From Herbaspirillum sp. (GTDB lineage Bacteria; Pseudomonadota; Gammaproteobacteria; Burkholderiales; Burkholderiaceae_D), in NCBI GenBank assembly GCA_028291765.1, contig JAQGNR010000230.1:1-53090 (forward strand): a stretch of DNA of 53,090 bases, written 5' to 3'. The notes beneath the pieces are model-generated. The model was not told where the DNA came from and did not search any database. It was given only the letters and a program-made list of their open reading frames with translations. A program made the translations under genes and the position numbers. Positions 17,624 to 27,392 of the stretch are shown here, piece by piece. The stretch's first letter is position 1, and every line of letters starts with the position of its first letter.

Positions 17624-18409
17624 GCGCGTTGCCAGAATCTGCCTGGCAATGCCGCGCAGGATGTTGACTTCTTCTGTTTCCAGCTGAGTACGGGAAAACA
17701 GACGCTTGAGTCGCGGCATCAATTTACGCGGATTGTCCGGACTTAAAAAATCAATCGCCGTCAGTGCCTGCTCCAGATGCGCAAACATGCCATCGATCTG
17801 CGCCAGGCTCGCGGCCTCGCCCTGAAATCCGATCACACTCCCCTGCTGATCCAAGCCTTGACGCGCATCCTGGCCATCGGGCAACGCCGCCATCCGGCAT
17901 TCATAGGCCACCACTTGTATCGCCTGCGCCAGATTGAGCGATGCGTAATCCGGATCGGCCGGAATATTAATCAGTACATTACATTTTTCGACGATCGCAT
18001 TCGGCAAGCCGTAGCGTTCGCTACCGAACACCAATGCCGCGCGCAGATCGGACTCAGCCGCCAATTGCAACGCCAGTTTGCGAGGCGCTACGATCGGCGG
18101 CGAAAACTCACGCAGGCGCGCACTGACGGCGGCCGCATAATTACAACCTTCGAGCGCCTCGTCGATCGACTCGACGATCCGGGCCGCTTGCAGAACATCT
18201 TGTGCGCCACTGGCAAAAGCAATTGCCTGATCCTGGGTCAACGCATCGTCAAAACGTGGCTTAACCAGCACCATATCCGAAAAACCCATGTTTTTCAGCG
18301 CACGCGCCGCCGCGCCGATATTGCCGGAACTGCTGGTCTCGACCAGCACAAACCGCAAGCGGCTAAAAAGAGAATTATCGACAGAATGACGGTTTGTGGG
18401 CTGGTTCAT
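17615..18409 (-). CDS. trmJ: tRNA (cytidine/uridine-2'-O-)-methyltransferase TrmJ
   Basis: SPOUT-family enzyme that 2'-O-methylates position 32 of tRNAs using S-adenosylmethionine. Conserved elements: N-terminal RFVLVETSSSGNIGAAARALKNMGF, the knot motifs LVFGSERYGLPN and IPADPDYASLNLAQAIQVVAYECR. It is 264 residues. It is divergent from suhB, the same neighbourhood as in E. coli, which supports the assignment. The spacer to suhB is about 160 bases. Confidence 0.95.
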   Translation of the reverse strand: MNQPTNRHSVDNSLFSRLRFVLVETSSSGNIGAAARALKNMGFSDMVLVKPRFDDALTQDQAIAFASGAQDVLQAARIVESIDEALEGCNYAAAVSARLREFSPPIVAPRKLALQLAAESDLRAALVFGSERYGLPNAIVEKCNVLINIPADPDYASLNLAQAIQVVAYECRMAALPDGQDARQGLDQQGSVIGFQGEAASLAQIDGMFAHLEQALTAIDFLSPDNPRKLMPRLKRLFSRTQLETEEVNILRGIARQILATRKK

Positions 18410-18571
18410 TTAAAATAGCGGCATTACGCGGCCACAATCGCCGCATCGCTCATTAATTCATCTTTGGTGTTTGTTGTGTTTTACCTGCTTGCGCCGATTC
18501 CGGTTAATCCCGGAAGCAGGCAGGCAGGAACGATATGCAGGCCCATTTTAACGGAACCGTTCGAAATAACT

Positions 18572-19417
18572 ATGCATCCAATGCTCAATACGGCGATTAA
18601 AGCCGCGCGCCGCGGCGCTACCGTCATCAATCGTGGCTCGTTCGACCTCGACCTGCTCAAAATCGAAAAAAAGCAACACAACGACTTTGTCACCGAAGTC
18701 GATAGGGCTGCAGAGCAAGCCATCATTGAAGTATTGCTGAGCGCCTATCCAACGCATGCGGTGCTGGCCGAAGAATCCGGCGCATCGAAGAATCTGCACG
18801 ACAAAGATAAAAACGAAAACGAAAATATCTGGATCATCGATCCACTCGACGGCACCACCAATTTCATCCATGGTTTTCCGCAATATTGCGTCTCCATCGC
18901 GCTGCAACAACGCGGTCAGATCACCCAGGCAGTGGTGTACGACCCTACCCGCAACGACTTATTTACAGCAAGCAAAGGCGCCGGCGCCTATCTGAATGAA
19001 AAACGCATCCGCGTCGGCAAGCGCGACAAAATCGCCGATGCGCTGATCGGCACCGGCTTCCCCTTCCGTAGCAATCCAGGCACTGAAACCGAAGATGCTG
19101 CAGCGCTGGAACAATACATCGACATGTTCCGCATCATGAGCACCCGCTGCGCCGGTCTGCGCCGGCCCGGCGCAGCCGCGCTGGATCTGGCCTATGTCGC
19201 CGCCGGCCGTCTGGATGCTTTCTTTGAAAAAGGCTTGAAACCGTGGGATATCGCGGCCGGTTCGCTGCTGGTCAGCGAAGCGGGCGGCATTATCGGCAAT
19301 TTCAATGGCGATGGCGATTATCTGCACAATGGCGCGGTGATCGCCGGCAGTCCGAAGATATTTGCCCAGACCGTCGCGCTGCTGGCGCCGTTTGCCGGCA
19401 CGCCTAAAGGCAAATAA
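18572..19417 (+). CDS. suhB: Inositol-1-monophosphatase SuhB
   Basis: Mg2+-dependent phosphatase; in E. coli SuhB also joins the rRNA transcription antitermination complex. Family motifs: DFVTEVDR, metal site [20 protein letters not shown], and the C-terminal [17 protein letters not shown]. It is 281 residues from ATG 18572; the open frame extends 36 codons upstream but lacks family similarity there. The C terminus carries a short poly-basic end. It is divergently transcribed from trmJ. Confidence 0.95.
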   Translation: MHPMLNTAIKAARRGATVINRGSFDLDLLKIEKKQHNDFVTEVDRAAEQAIIEVLLSAYPTHAVLAEESGASKNLHDKDKNENENIWIIDPLDGTTNFIHGFPQYCVSIALQQRGQITQAVVYDPTRNDLFTASKGAGAYLNEKRIRVGKRDKIADALIGTGFPFRSNPGTETEDAAALEQYIDMFRIMSTRCAGLRRPGAAALDLAYVAAGRLDAFFEKGLKPWDIAAGSLLVSEAGGIIGNFNGDGDYLHNGAVIAGSPKIFAQTVALLAPFAGTPKGK

Positions 19418-19429
19418 CACACGATTCAA

Positions 19430-19465
19430 TACTCGGACAAACACTCGATAACGCACCCGATAACG
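19430..19465. repeat. 12-bp tandem repeat downstream of suhB
   Basis: CACTCGATAACG (19442-19453) and CACCCGATAACG (19454-19465) are adjacent; a third degenerate unit starting TACTCGGACAAA (19430-19441) precedes them. The array fills most of the spacer between suhB and the hydrolase gene. Confidence 0.75.
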
Positions 19466-19475
19466 TCTTATTGCC

Positions 19476-20240
19476 ATGCCATTTCTGATACGCGACGGTG
19501 TTCGCTTGCACTACCAGGTCACCGGAGAAGGACCGCCACTGTTATTGCATCACGGCTTTGCCGGCAGTTGGGCGGTCTGGCGGCATTTCGGTTTTGTCCA
19601 GCAACTTAAATCGCGTTACCGCCTGATCATGCCGGATGCGCGCGGACATGGCCTGAGCGGCAAGCCGCACGATTCCCGCGCGTATTCGATGAGCGAACGC
19701 ATCGACGATGTGCTGGCCGTGCTGGATGAGCTGCAAATCGAACGCACGCATTTTCTCGGTTATTCAATGGGCGGCCTGGTCGCCTACGGACTTGCGCGCC
19801 GGGCGCAGCATCGCTTGCGCTCGTTGATCATCGGTGCGGCGCACCCCTATCTGGATCACAGCTGGGAAGTATTCGAGGGCGTGGACGGCAGTAATCCGGA
19901 CGCGTTTATTACGGCGCTGGAAACTGCCGTCAATGAGCGCCTGTCCGATGAAGTCAGAGCATCGGTGCTGAACAACGACTTATGGGCGCTGAGCGCAGCA
20001 GCAAAAAGAAAACGTCCGGCGCTGGATCATATTCTGCCCGCCATCGAGGTCCCGTGCTTATTGTATTGCGGCGATGCGGATGCCCGCCACGCAGCCGTTC
20101 AGCGCTGCGCCGCCGCGCTGCCCGATGGCCGTTTCGTATCGCTGCCGGGGCTGGGCCATTTCGCTGGCATGATGCGTAGCGATATGGTGATGCCGCATAT
20201 TTTTCCGTTTCTTAATGAACAACTTGGCAAGGACGCATAA
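19476..20240 (+). CDS. Alpha/beta-fold hydrolase
   Basis: 254-residue cytosolic hydrolase. The oxyanion HHGFAGS motif is near residue 25, the nucleophile elbow GYSMGG has Ser97, an acid residue is probable in YCGDADARH near 200, and the base His is in GLGHFAG near 232. The body resembles the MhpC/esterase branch. The substrate cannot be read from sequence. It lies 58 bases after suhB in the same direction with a tandem repeat in the spacer, so co-transcription is possible. Confidence 0.85.
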   Translation: MPFLIRDGVRLHYQVTGEGPPLLLHHGFAGSWAVWRHFGFVQQLKSRYRLIMPDARGHGLSGKPHDSRAYSMSERIDDVLAVLDELQIERTHFLGYSMGGLVAYGLARRAQHRLRSLIIGAAHPYLDHSWEVFEGVDGSNPDAFITALETAVNERLSDEVRASVLNNDLWALSAAAKRKRPALDHILPAIEVPCLLYCGDADARHAAVQRCAAALPDGRFVSLPGLGHFAGMMRSDMVMPHIFPFLNEQLGKDA

Positions 20241-20254
20241 AGCCAAACCAAGCA

Positions 20255-20274
20255 CTGCTATACGCTGCTATACT
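20255..20274. repeat. 10-bp tandem duplication upstream of the helicase gene
   Basis: CTGCTATACG is followed directly by CTGCTATACT. The repeat duplicates a TATACG/TATACT element that could serve as a -10 box for the downstream helicase gene; I could not pair it with a good -35. Confidence 0.6.
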
Positions 20275-20391
20275 TCGCAGGTGCGGCAATTTCACCAGTC
20301 AAATGCCGCTGTCCTTCGACCTTCCAACCATCGTTTGCCTGCGACTGGCGCTGCTTCTGGCGACAGGCCGATATTTCTCTATTGAGTTTTC

Positions 20392-21744
20392 ATGTCATTT
20401 TCCGCTCTCGGCTTGTCCGATGAAATCGTTCGCGCCGTTACCGAACAAGGCTATACCTCCCCGACCCCGATTCAGGCACAGGCGATTCCCGCCGTACTGG
20501 CCGGCGGCGATCTGCTGGCAGGCGCCCAGACCGGCACCGGCAAAACTGCCGGCTTCACCTTGCCCCTGCTGCAACGCCTGTCCACCGTTGTTGCCGCCAA
20601 AATCAACGGCCATACACCCATCCGCGCATTGATCCTGACACCGACCCGGGAACTCGCTGCCCAAGTCGAGGAGAGTGTGCGCACTTACGGCAAATATCTG
20701 AAATTGACCTCAACCGTCATCTTCGGCGGCGTCGGTATCAACCCCCAAATCAAACTGCTTAAAAACGGTATCGACACCCTGGTCGCAACGCCGGGCCGTC
20801 TACTTGATCATATGCAACAAGGTACGGTCGATCTGCGCCATGTCGAGATCCTGATTCTGGATGAAGCCGACCGCATGCTCGATATGGGCTTTATCCGGGA
20901 TATTCGCAAAGTACTGGCGGCGCTGCCGAAAAAACGTCAGAACTTACTCTTTTCAGCCACGTTTTCGGATGAAATCAAAGCACTTGCCGATGGTCTTCTG
21001 AACGCGCCGGCCATGATCGAAGTAGCGCGCCGCAATTCGACCGTCGAAGTCATCGCGCAAAAAATTCACCCGGTGGATCGTGATAAAAAACATCCGCTGC
21101 TGGCGCATCTGATCAAGACCAATAACTGGTCGCAAGTATTGGTTTTTACCCGTACCAAGCACGGCGCCAACAAACTCGTGGAGCAGCTTGAAAAAGACGG
21201 CATCAGCGGTATGGCGATCCACGGCAACAAAAGTCAGTCGGCACGCACCCGCGCCTTGTCGGAATTCAAGGAAGGCAGCCTGCAGGTACTGGTCGCCACC
21301 GACATCGCCGCGCGCGGCATCGATATCGATCAATTGCCGCATGTCGTCAACTATGATCTGCCGAACATTCCGGAAGATTACGTACACAGAATCGGCCGTA
21401 CCGGCCGTGCCGGCGCTACCGGGGAAGCGATCTCGCTCGTCTGCGTTGACGAAAAAGACATGTTGAAAGACATCGAAAAGCTGATTAAACGCGAATTGCC
21501 GCGTGAAGTCATTGCCGGTTTCGAACCCGATCCGCATGCCCGCGCGCAGCCGATCCAGTTGCGTAGCGGTGGTGGCGGCGGTGGCGGTCGCCACCAGCAG
21601 GGACGCCCAGGCGGCGGGCAAGGTCAAAGCCAAGGCCGCGGCGCCCCGGCGGCACGGCCCAATACCGGCCCGGCAAAGACTTTCGGCGGCGGCACTGCGG
21701 CACGCCCTGCTGCGCCACGACGTTCCGGTGGGCGCGGTCGCTAA
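20392..21744 (+). CDS. rhlE: DEAD-box RNA helicase, RhlE type
   Basis: ATP-dependent RNA unwinding in RNA decay and ribosome assembly. Motifs in order: Q motif [26 protein letters not shown], Ia [54 protein letters not shown]. The core ends near residue 375 and is followed by a low-complexity Gly/Gln/Arg/Pro tail ([29 protein letters not shown]) expected to bind RNA loosely. It is 450 residues. It is transcribed alone and ended by a strong terminator. Confidence 0.93.
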   Translation: MSFSALGLSDEIVRAVTEQGYTSPTPIQAQAIPAVLAGGDLLAGAQTGTGKTAGFTLPLLQRLSTVVAAKINGHTPIRALILTPTRELAAQVEESVRTYGKYLKLTSTVIFGGVGINPQIKLLKNGIDTLVATPGRLLDHMQQGTVDLRHVEILILDEADRMLDMGFIRDIRKVLAALPKKRQNLLFSATFSDEIKALADGLLNAPAMIEVARRNSTVEVIAQKIHPVDRDKKHPLLAHLIKTNNWSQVLVFTRTKHGANKLVEQLEKDGISGMAIHGNKSQSARTRALSEFKEGSLQVLVATDIAARGIDIDQLPHVVNYDLPNIPEDYVHRIGRTGRAGATGEAISLVCVDEKDMLKDIEKLIKRELPREVIAGFEPDPHARAQPIQLRSGGGGGGGRHQQGRPGGGQGQSQGRGAPAARPNTGPAKTFGGGTAARPAAPRRSGGRGR

Positions 21745-21771
21745 ACGCCCCGGCAGCCCTTTGATTCCGTA

Positions 21772-21799
21772 AAAGCCCGGTTTGCACCGGGCTTTTTTT
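21772..21799 (+). terminator. Terminator after rhlE
   Basis: AAAGCCCGGT, a TTGC loop and ACCGGGCTTT followed by TTTT. It lies about 28 bases past the rhlE stop and isolates the ftr operon from upstream transcription. Confidence 0.92.
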
Positions 21800-21846
21800 A
21801 TTGCGAATCATTTCACTTAATCATCACGAACGCACAACAAATGCTC

Positions 21847-21869
21847 TATAATTAATAACAATCATTATC
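21847..21869 (+). promoter_or_regulatory. Fur box overlapping the -10 region of ftrA
   Basis: ATTAATAACAATCATTATC (21851-21869) matches 15 of 19 positions of the Fur consensus, with the right half (AATCATTATC) perfect. A TATAAT hexamer at 21847-21852 touches its left edge. Iron-loaded Fur bound here would block the promoter. No clear -35 was found. Confidence 0.85.
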
Positions 21870-21884
21870 ATTTGGAGTGTTTCG

Positions 21885-22436
21885 GTGATCAGCCTAAAAA
21901 TTATTACTTTAGCAACAGTTCTCTCGCTCAGCGCCATCGCTACGGTGCAAGCAGCCGAATATCCAATCGGCAAGCCGCAAAAGCCTGCCGGTACCGGCCT
22001 GGAGGTCGCGGCCGTTTATTTGCAGCCGATCACGATGGAACCGGAAGGCATGATGCGTAAAGCATCGGAATCCGATATCCATCTGGAAGCCGACATCCAC
22101 TCCATCGCCAACAATCCCAACGGCTTTGCCGAGGGCGACTGGATCCCTAATCTGGTCATTAAATTCGAACTGAAGAAAGCCGGCTCCGTCAAGGTAATCA
22201 GCGGCGATATGATGCCGATGGTTGCCAGCGACGGCCCGCACTATGGCGACAATGTCAAACTGGATGGCCCCGGCAAATACACATTGAAGATGATGATTTC
22301 ACCGCCATCGGCCAATGAACAGGCGCACTTCGGCCGCCACGTCGATAAGGAAACCGGCGTTAAAGAATGGTGGAAACCGTTTGAAGCCAGCTACGACTTC
22401 ACTTTCGCCGGCGTCGGCAAAAAAGGTGGTTATTAA
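21885..22436 (+). CDS. ftrA: FtrA/P19-type periplasmic ferrous iron-binding protein
   Basis: Exported protein of the FtrABCD iron uptake system; P19/FtrA proteins bind Cu and Fe through conserved Met and His and deliver iron to the permease. The signal peptide ends near VQAAEYP. The body shows the family segments TGLEVAAVYLQPITMEP, SDIHLEADIHSIANNPNGF, DWIPNLVIKF, MMPMVASDGPHYGDNV and a C-terminal FEASYDFTFAG. It starts with GTG at 21885, preceded by GGAGTG. It is first gene of the operon under the Fur box. Confidence 0.93.
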   Translation: MISLKIITLATVLSLSAIATVQAAEYPIGKPQKPAGTGLEVAAVYLQPITMEPEGMMRKASESDIHLEADIHSIANNPNGFAEGDWIPNLVIKFELKKAGSVKVISGDMMPMVASDGPHYGDNVKLDGPGKYTLKMMISPPSANEQAHFGRHVDKETGVKEWWKPFEASYDFTFAGVGKKGGY

Positions 22437-22441
22437 TCGCT

Positions 22442-22780
22442 ATGTTTTCTTGCTCAAAACAATTATTGACCGGATCCGCTCTGATGGTGCTGAGCACAGC
22501 TTTGTACGCGGCCGATCTGGCCACATTTCAGCTCGAACTCAATGACGGCAAATTGAGTCCGGCTCGCATCGAAGTACCGTCCGGTCAAAAAATCAAAATC
22601 GAAGTTCACAACACTGGCAAATCGCCGGTCGAATTTGAAAGCGTGCAATTGCGCAAGGAAAAAGTGCTTGCGCCGGGTGCATCTTCATTTGTGGTAATCG
22701 CGCCGATGCAGCCCGGTGAATATAAATTCTTTGACGATTTTCATATGAATACCGCGCAAGGTGTCATCGTCGCCAAATAA
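22442..22780 (+). CDS. ftrB: FtrB-like cupredoxin-domain periplasmic protein
   Basis: 112 residues with a signal peptide (LTGSALMVLSTALYAAD). The cupredoxin-like fold is visible as FQLELNDGKLSPARIEVPSGQKIKIEVHNTGKS, then FVVIAPMQPGEYKFFDDFHM. In FtrABCD systems FtrB is proposed to oxidise or pass on iron before transport. It starts five bases after the ftrA stop. Confidence 0.88.
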   Translation: MFSCSKQLLTGSALMVLSTALYAADLATFQLELNDGKLSPARIEVPSGQKIKIEVHNTGKSPVEFESVQLRKEKVLAPGASSFVVIAPMQPGEYKFFDDFHMNTAQGVIVAK

Positions 22781-22829
22781 GTTGTTCGAACAATGCGTAT
22801 TTGAATTGAAATCGGGTTAGGAGTAATCA

Positions 22830-23723
22830 ATGGGTCAGGTCTTATTTATCGTCTGGCGTGAAAGCGTTGAAGCATTGCTGGTCGTAGGCATTTTATATAC
22901 ATGGCTGAAAAATGGCGGCCAGGCCGCACGCGGCGGACTGCCGTATCTGTGGGGCGGTGTCGCATTCGGCATTCTGCTGGCGATCGGATTAGGCGCTGCC
23001 CTGGTCGGCTTCAGTGAATTTTTGTCAGGTAATGCGCAAACCTATTTTCAGATTGCGATGGTATTGATTGCCGCAGTGCTGATCGTGCAAATGGTGTTCT
23101 GGATGCGCAAGCATGGCCGTACGCTCAAGTCCGACCTGGAAACCTCTCTGAAGACCAATGTCGCCACCGGCCATTGGTGGGGCGTGTTTCTTCTGACGGC
23201 GCTGGCAATTGCGCGCGAAGGCAGTGAAACCGCTGTCTTCCTGTATGGCATCGGGCTCAGCCAGCAAAATGAAAGCGCCGGTGCGCTGATGCTGGCCGCG
23301 GTGCTTGGGCTGGCGTTGGCTTTTCTGACTTTTTACATATTGCAACTGGGCGGCAAGATATTTTCCTGGCGGCGTTTTTTCCAGGTTACCGAGATCCTGC
23401 TGTTGTTTCTGGCTGCCGGCCTATTACTTACCGGACTGGAAAAACTGATCGATGTGCTGGTCGAAAATATCGACTGGCTGACCAACGCCAATTTCACATC
23501 GACCTTGACCGCGCCAGTCTGGAACAGCTCGTGGTTGCTGGATGACACGTCAACCTTCGGCGGTCTGGTCGCCATGCTGACCGGTTATCGTGCACAACCG
23601 GCGCTCATGAGCCTCATCATTTACGTTGCGTACTGGATCGTGATTTCTACTGCTCTGCGACGCCCCCGCATAGCCCCGAAACGGGCCGTGCATAATCATT
23701 CGACAAAAACCAAATCGCCATGA
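22830..23723 (+). CDS. ftrC: FTR1-family iron permease FtrC
   Basis: 297 residues, about seven membrane helices. Both REXXE iron-site motifs are present: R10-E-S-V-E14 in the first helix and R129-E-G-S-E133 in the fourth. This is the inner-membrane channel of the ftr system. Its stop overlaps the ftrD start by four bases (ATGA). Confidence 0.95.
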   Translation: MGQVLFIVWRESVEALLVVGILYTWLKNGGQAARGGLPYLWGGVAFGILLAIGLGAALVGFSEFLSGNAQTYFQIAMVLIAAVLIVQMVFWMRKHGRTLKSDLETSLKTNVATGHWWGVFLLTALAIAREGSETAVFLYGIGLSQQNESAGALMLAAVLGLALAFLTFYILQLGGKIFSWRRFFQVTEILLLFLAAGLLLTGLEKLIDVLVENIDWLTNANFTSTLTAPVWNSSWLLDDTSTFGGLVAMLTGYRAQPALMSLIIYVAYWIVISTALRRPRIAPKRAVHNHSTKTKSP

Positions 23724-25135
23724 TCGATCAGGCTTCATCCGCCGTTCTGACTGCATCGACGCCATCGCCGTCGCCGGCGATGCTCGCGCGCGCCGGCGAC
23801 TGGATGCGTCGCAACGCCGGCTGGATCCGTAATCTGCAATGGTGCATCGTTTTGGTCTACGGAATTTTACTCATCGTTCCGGTATTTTTGCCGCTGCCTG
23901 ATGAAACGGCCCATCTCTGGAGCAATATGACGCTGGCCGCACAGTTCGCCTTCTGGGGTATCTGGTGGCCATTCGTGTTGTTGAGCATGGTTGCGCTGGG
24001 CCGGGTCTGGTGCGGCGTATTGTGTCCGGAAGGCGCTCTGACGGAGTTTGCCAGCAAGTACGGCATCAACCGGGCTATTCCGCATTGGTTGCGTTGGGGC
24101 GGCTGGCCATTTGTGGCGTTTGCCATTACAACGATTTACGGTCAGATGATCAGCGTTTATCAGTATCCGAAGGCAGTGATGCTGGTATTGGGCGGTTCGA
24201 CGGTAGGAGCGATCATCATCGGTTTGTTGTACGGTCGCGAAAAACGTGTCTGGTGCAAATATCTGTGTCCGGTCAATGGTGTATTCGGTTTGCTGGCTAA
24301 ACTGGCGCCGCTCCATTACAAAGTGAATGAGGATGCCTGGCGCGCTTCATATAAGACCAAGGTTATTCCGATCAATTGCGCGCCATTGGTGCCGTTGCGC
24401 AAGATGAAAGGCACTTCCGACTGCCATATGTGCGGTCGCTGCAGCAGCCATCGGGACGCGATATCGCTAAGCTGGAGGCCGCCAAAACAGGAAATCGTCC
24501 ATCTCGGCAAAACCAGCAACAACCTCTGGGAAAGCGCGTTGGCGCTGTACGGCTTGCTCGGTATTGCAATCGGCGCATTTCACTGGAGCGCCAGCCCATG
24601 GTTTGTCACAATCAAACAGGTACTGGCGACCTGGTTGATCGACCGTAACATCATGTGGCCTTTCGAGACCAATGCGCCCTGGTTCATATTTACCAATTAC
24701 CCTGCGCAAAGCGATGTTTTCAGCTGGCTCGACGGCACGCTGGTAATTACCTATATCGTGACTACCGGCCTTGTTCTGGGTACTGCGCTGACAGTATTGT
24801 TTGCACTGAGCAATCGTGCGCTTGGCGTATGGCAGACTTCGCGCTTCAATCATTTGGTGCAATCGATTATTCCAGTAGCCGGATGCGGCGTTTTTCTCGG
24901 TTTGTCGGCCACCACAATTTCATTGTTGCGCGGTGAGCGCTGGCCGATATTCTGGGCTAACGATGTGCGCGCCTTCATGCTGATCGGCGCGATGCTTTGG
25001 AGTATCTGGCTGGCTTGGAACGTCACCGGGCGCCATACAGAAATGATTGGTCGGCGCCTGCTGGCGATGGCTCCGATATTGGGGGCGCTAGCGCTGGTTG
25101 CTTATGCCTGGTTGTTGATGTTCTGGATCTGGTAA
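23720..25135 (+). CDS. ftrD: FtrD-like membrane iron-sulfur protein (NapH/polyferredoxin type)
   Basis: 471 residues with multiple membrane helices. Two C-x3-C-P motifs lie at helix ends (C98-GVL-C102-P and C179-KYL-C183-P). A ferredoxin-like site C220-x14-C235-x2-C238-x2-C241 can carry one 4Fe-4S cluster. In the FtrABCD model FtrD takes electrons from the iron oxidation step. It is the last gene of the operon, followed by a terminator. Confidence 0.9.
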   Translation: MIDQASSAVLTASTPSPSPAMLARAGDWMRRNAGWIRNLQWCIVLVYGILLIVPVFLPLPDETAHLWSNMTLAAQFAFWGIWWPFVLLSMVALGRVWCGVLCPEGALTEFASKYGINRAIPHWLRWGGWPFVAFAITTIYGQMISVYQYPKAVMLVLGGSTVGAIIIGLLYGREKRVWCKYLCPVNGVFGLLAKLAPLHYKVNEDAWRASYKTKVIPINCAPLVPLRKMKGTSDCHMCGRCSSHRDAISLSWRPPKQEIVHLGKTSNNLWESALALYGLLGIAIGAFHWSASPWFVTIKQVLATWLIDRNIMWPFETNAPWFIFTNYPAQSDVFSWLDGTLVITYIVTTGLVLGTALTVLFALSNRALGVWQTSRFNHLVQSIIPVAGCGVFLGLSATTISLLRGERWPIFWANDVRAFMLIGAMLWSIWLAWNVTGRHTEMIGRRLLAMAPILGALALVAYAWLLMFWIW

Positions 25136-25200
25136 TTTTACGTTCGGCAACCCTATCCTGACTGCCGCCCCTTCTCTTTCCCTTGCTCTCTTTACCCAAC

Positions 25201-25230
25201 ATCCGGCATAAATAATGCCGGATTTTTATT
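25201..25230 (+). terminator. Terminator after the ftr operon
   Basis: ATCCGGCAT, a 5-base loop and ATGCCGGAT followed by TTTTATTT. The T-run covers the stop codon of the convergent DUF4197 gene (25226-25228). On the opposite strand no T-run follows, so the signal is one-directional. Confidence 0.88.
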
Positions 25231-25927
25231 TGGTCGCGCCGAATACCTTGCTCAGGATTGCGCTGCCGGCGCCTATCGGATCGGCTCTGATTGCCTTTTC
25301 TTCTTCCCCGATCATTGTGTACAGGCCGTCCAGTGCGCGCTGCGTTACATAGCCTTCCACTGTCACCTGTGGCCCTGATGTCAAGCCTGGGGCCAGACCG
25401 GTTTTGGCTACCTGCCCCACTACAGCGTTATATCGCGCCGATAAGCCATTCCGATCTGTGATCTTTTTGACCACCGGCAGGAATTGCCTGGTCAGCGGTG
25501 CGCTGGTTTTTTGACGGAAAAAATCTGTGACCGACGTATCGCCGCCGGTCAGAATTTTTTTGGCATCGGTGACGGACATTGATTTCACTGCATTCAACAG
25601 CATCGGCTTGGCTAAGGCCACGGCAGATTCAGCTGCGTGATTCATCGAAACCACCAGATCATCGGCTTTCTGACCCTGACCAGTCACTTTCAATAAGGGC
25701 ATCGCCTTTTCCAGCGGGCCGGGTAAAGTAATTTTGACTTTGTCATTATTCAGAAAACCGTTTTCCACACCCAATTTGGATACCGCCACGTCGGCGCCTT
25801 TTGCCAGCGCCGCCTTCACACCGCTGGTCGCATCCTTGTTACTCAGATCATTCAACGAAATAGCGGTAGCGGCAGAAACCACAAGCACCAGTGAAACGGC
25901 TACCGCAGATTGTTTAAAAAAGCGCAT
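25226..25927 (-). CDS. DUF4197-like exported protein
   Basis: 233 residues; signal peptide MRFFKQSAVAVSLVLVVSAATA. The mature helical body has the DUF4197 pattern: SNKDATSGVKAALAKGADVAVSKLG, NDKVKITLPGPLEKAMP, DAKKILTGGDTSVTDFFRQKT and a C-terminal QRALDGLYTMIGEEEKAIRADP. The family is common in proteobacteria with no assigned role. The start at ATG 25927 has GGAGTC upstream. Confidence 0.88.
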   Translation of the reverse strand: MRFFKQSAVAVSLVLVVSAATAISLNDLSNKDATSGVKAALAKGADVAVSKLGVENGFLNNDKVKITLPGPLEKAMPLLKVTGQGQKADDLVVSMNHAAESAVALAKPMLLNAVKSMSVTDAKKILTGGDTSVTDFFRQKTSAPLTRQFLPVVKKITDRNGLSARYNAVVGQVAKTGLAPGLTSGPQVTVEGYVTQRALDGLYTMIGEEEKAIRADPIGAGSAILSKVFGATK

Positions 25928-25991
25928 ACAGACTCCTTAATGAATGGTTTTTATAATGATCCTGCTGGCAGCTTTATCCAATCCGTTTTAC

Positions 25992-27341
25992 TTAATGCTC
26001 TTTAATCTGGCCTTCCATTGCTTTGACTGCATCGTTCTTGCCCTGCTTTTCATTTGCATAGCGCGTCACCAGCAATTGATTGATTTTATGCCCGTCGATA
26101 TCGACAACTTCAAATTTATAAGCGCCGAATAAAGCAAAATCGGTCTTTTTCGGAATCTTGCGCAGCATGTACATGATAAATCCGGCCAGCGTCTCAAAAC
26201 CCATCGGATTAGGGAAATCATCGATATTGAGCGCATTCATTACTTCAGCCAGCGGCGTCAGGCCATCCATCAGCCATGAGTCGGCATCGCGCTTGACGAT
26301 CTGTTGCTCTTCCAAAGATATATTCAGCAAATTACCCATCAGCACCCCGGTGATATCGGTAATGCTGATCACGCCGACCACCAGCGCATATTCATTGACG
26401 ACCACAGCGATGTCCTCATCCATCGATTTCATTCTTTCCAGCACTTCCCACAGATTCAGGCTGTCCGGAATCACCAACGAAGCATGAATCAAGCCTTTGT
26501 CCTGTAATGAAAACTTTTCGCCTTTCAATAAACGCTTCAGCACATCCTTGGTATCGATATAGCCGCGCACCGCATCGATATTGCCGTCGCACACCAGAAA
26601 ACGCGAATGCGGATGGTCGATGATCTTCTGCCGTAATTGTTGTTCGTCGTCGGCGAGCAGAAAATAGACGATGCTTTCGCGCGGCGTCATCGCAGATGGC
26701 ACATAACGCGACTCCAGTTCGAATACATTTTCGATCAAGTGATGTTCCTGATGTTTAAGCACACCGGCCTGCGCACCGGCATCCATCATCGCGTGAATTT
26801 CACTAGGGGTAATGACATCCAGGCGTACCTGCGGCAAACCGAACAGGGTAAAAAACAATTTCGCCAATCCGTTAAAAAACCACACCAGCGGTTTGAATAG
26901 CCCGATAAAAAACAGCATCGGCCGCACGATCGCGATCGCCACTTTTTCCGGTGCCACCATTGCCAGCCGTTTCGGCATCAGATCAGCAAAAAGAATAAAT
27001 ACAGATGTCACCAGCATGAATGAGATCGCAAAACTGAGGCTGTCCAGCCAGGGGCCTTGATACAGAGGCGATAGCATCAGCACAATATGCGGCGTCAACG
27101 CCGGCTCGCCGATCACGCCGCCCAGAATGGCTACGGCATTCAGCCCGATCTGCACGACGGTGAAAAAACTGCCGGGTTGCGCCTGCAAATTCAGCACGCG
27201 CTGTGCCTCGCCATTGCCCTCTTTGGACAATATTTCCAGACGGATTTTGCGGGACGCCGCCAGCGCAATTTCAGCGCAGGAAAAGAACGCACTGAGAACG
27301 ACCAGCAGCAAGATCAGAAAAAGACTGGTAAGTATGCTCAT
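25992..27341 (-). CDS. CNNM/CorC-HlyC-family membrane protein with CBS pair
   Basis: 449 residues. The N-terminal DUF21 (CNNM) membrane domain has about four helices (LVVLSAFFSCAEIALAASR, ADLMPKRLAMVAPE). Two CBS motifs follow (about 205-330; AMTPRESIVYFLLADD, NEYALVVGVISITDI), then a CorC_HlyC domain (about 350-430). Homologues take part in Mg2+/Co2+ resistance or efflux and are often mislabelled hemolysin. A perfect 18-bp palindrome lies about 50 bases upstream. Confidence 0.9.
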   Translation of the reverse strand: MSILTSLFLILLLVVLSAFFSCAEIALAASRKIRLEILSKEGNGEAQRVLNLQAQPGSFFTVVQIGLNAVAILGGVIGEPALTPHIVLMLSPLYQGPWLDSLSFAISFMLVTSVFILFADLMPKRLAMVAPEKVAIAIVRPMLFFIGLFKPLVWFFNGLAKLFFTLFGLPQVRLDVITPSEIHAMMDAGAQAGVLKHQEHHLIENVFELESRYVPSAMTPRESIVYFLLADDEQQLRQKIIDHPHSRFLVCDGNIDAVRGYIDTKDVLKRLLKGEKFSLQDKGLIHASLVIPDSLNLWEVLERMKSMDEDIAVVVNEYALVVGVISITDITGVLMGNLLNISLEEQQIVKRDADSWLMDGLTPLAEVMNALNIDDFPNPMGFETLAGFIMYMLRKIPKKTDFALFGAYKFEVVDIDGHKINQLLVTRYANEKQGKNDAVKAMEGQIKEH

Positions 27342-27392
27342 TATTACTTTCTTTTGTTGCTGCGATTATTGTGTTGGAACATTGCCGATGAA

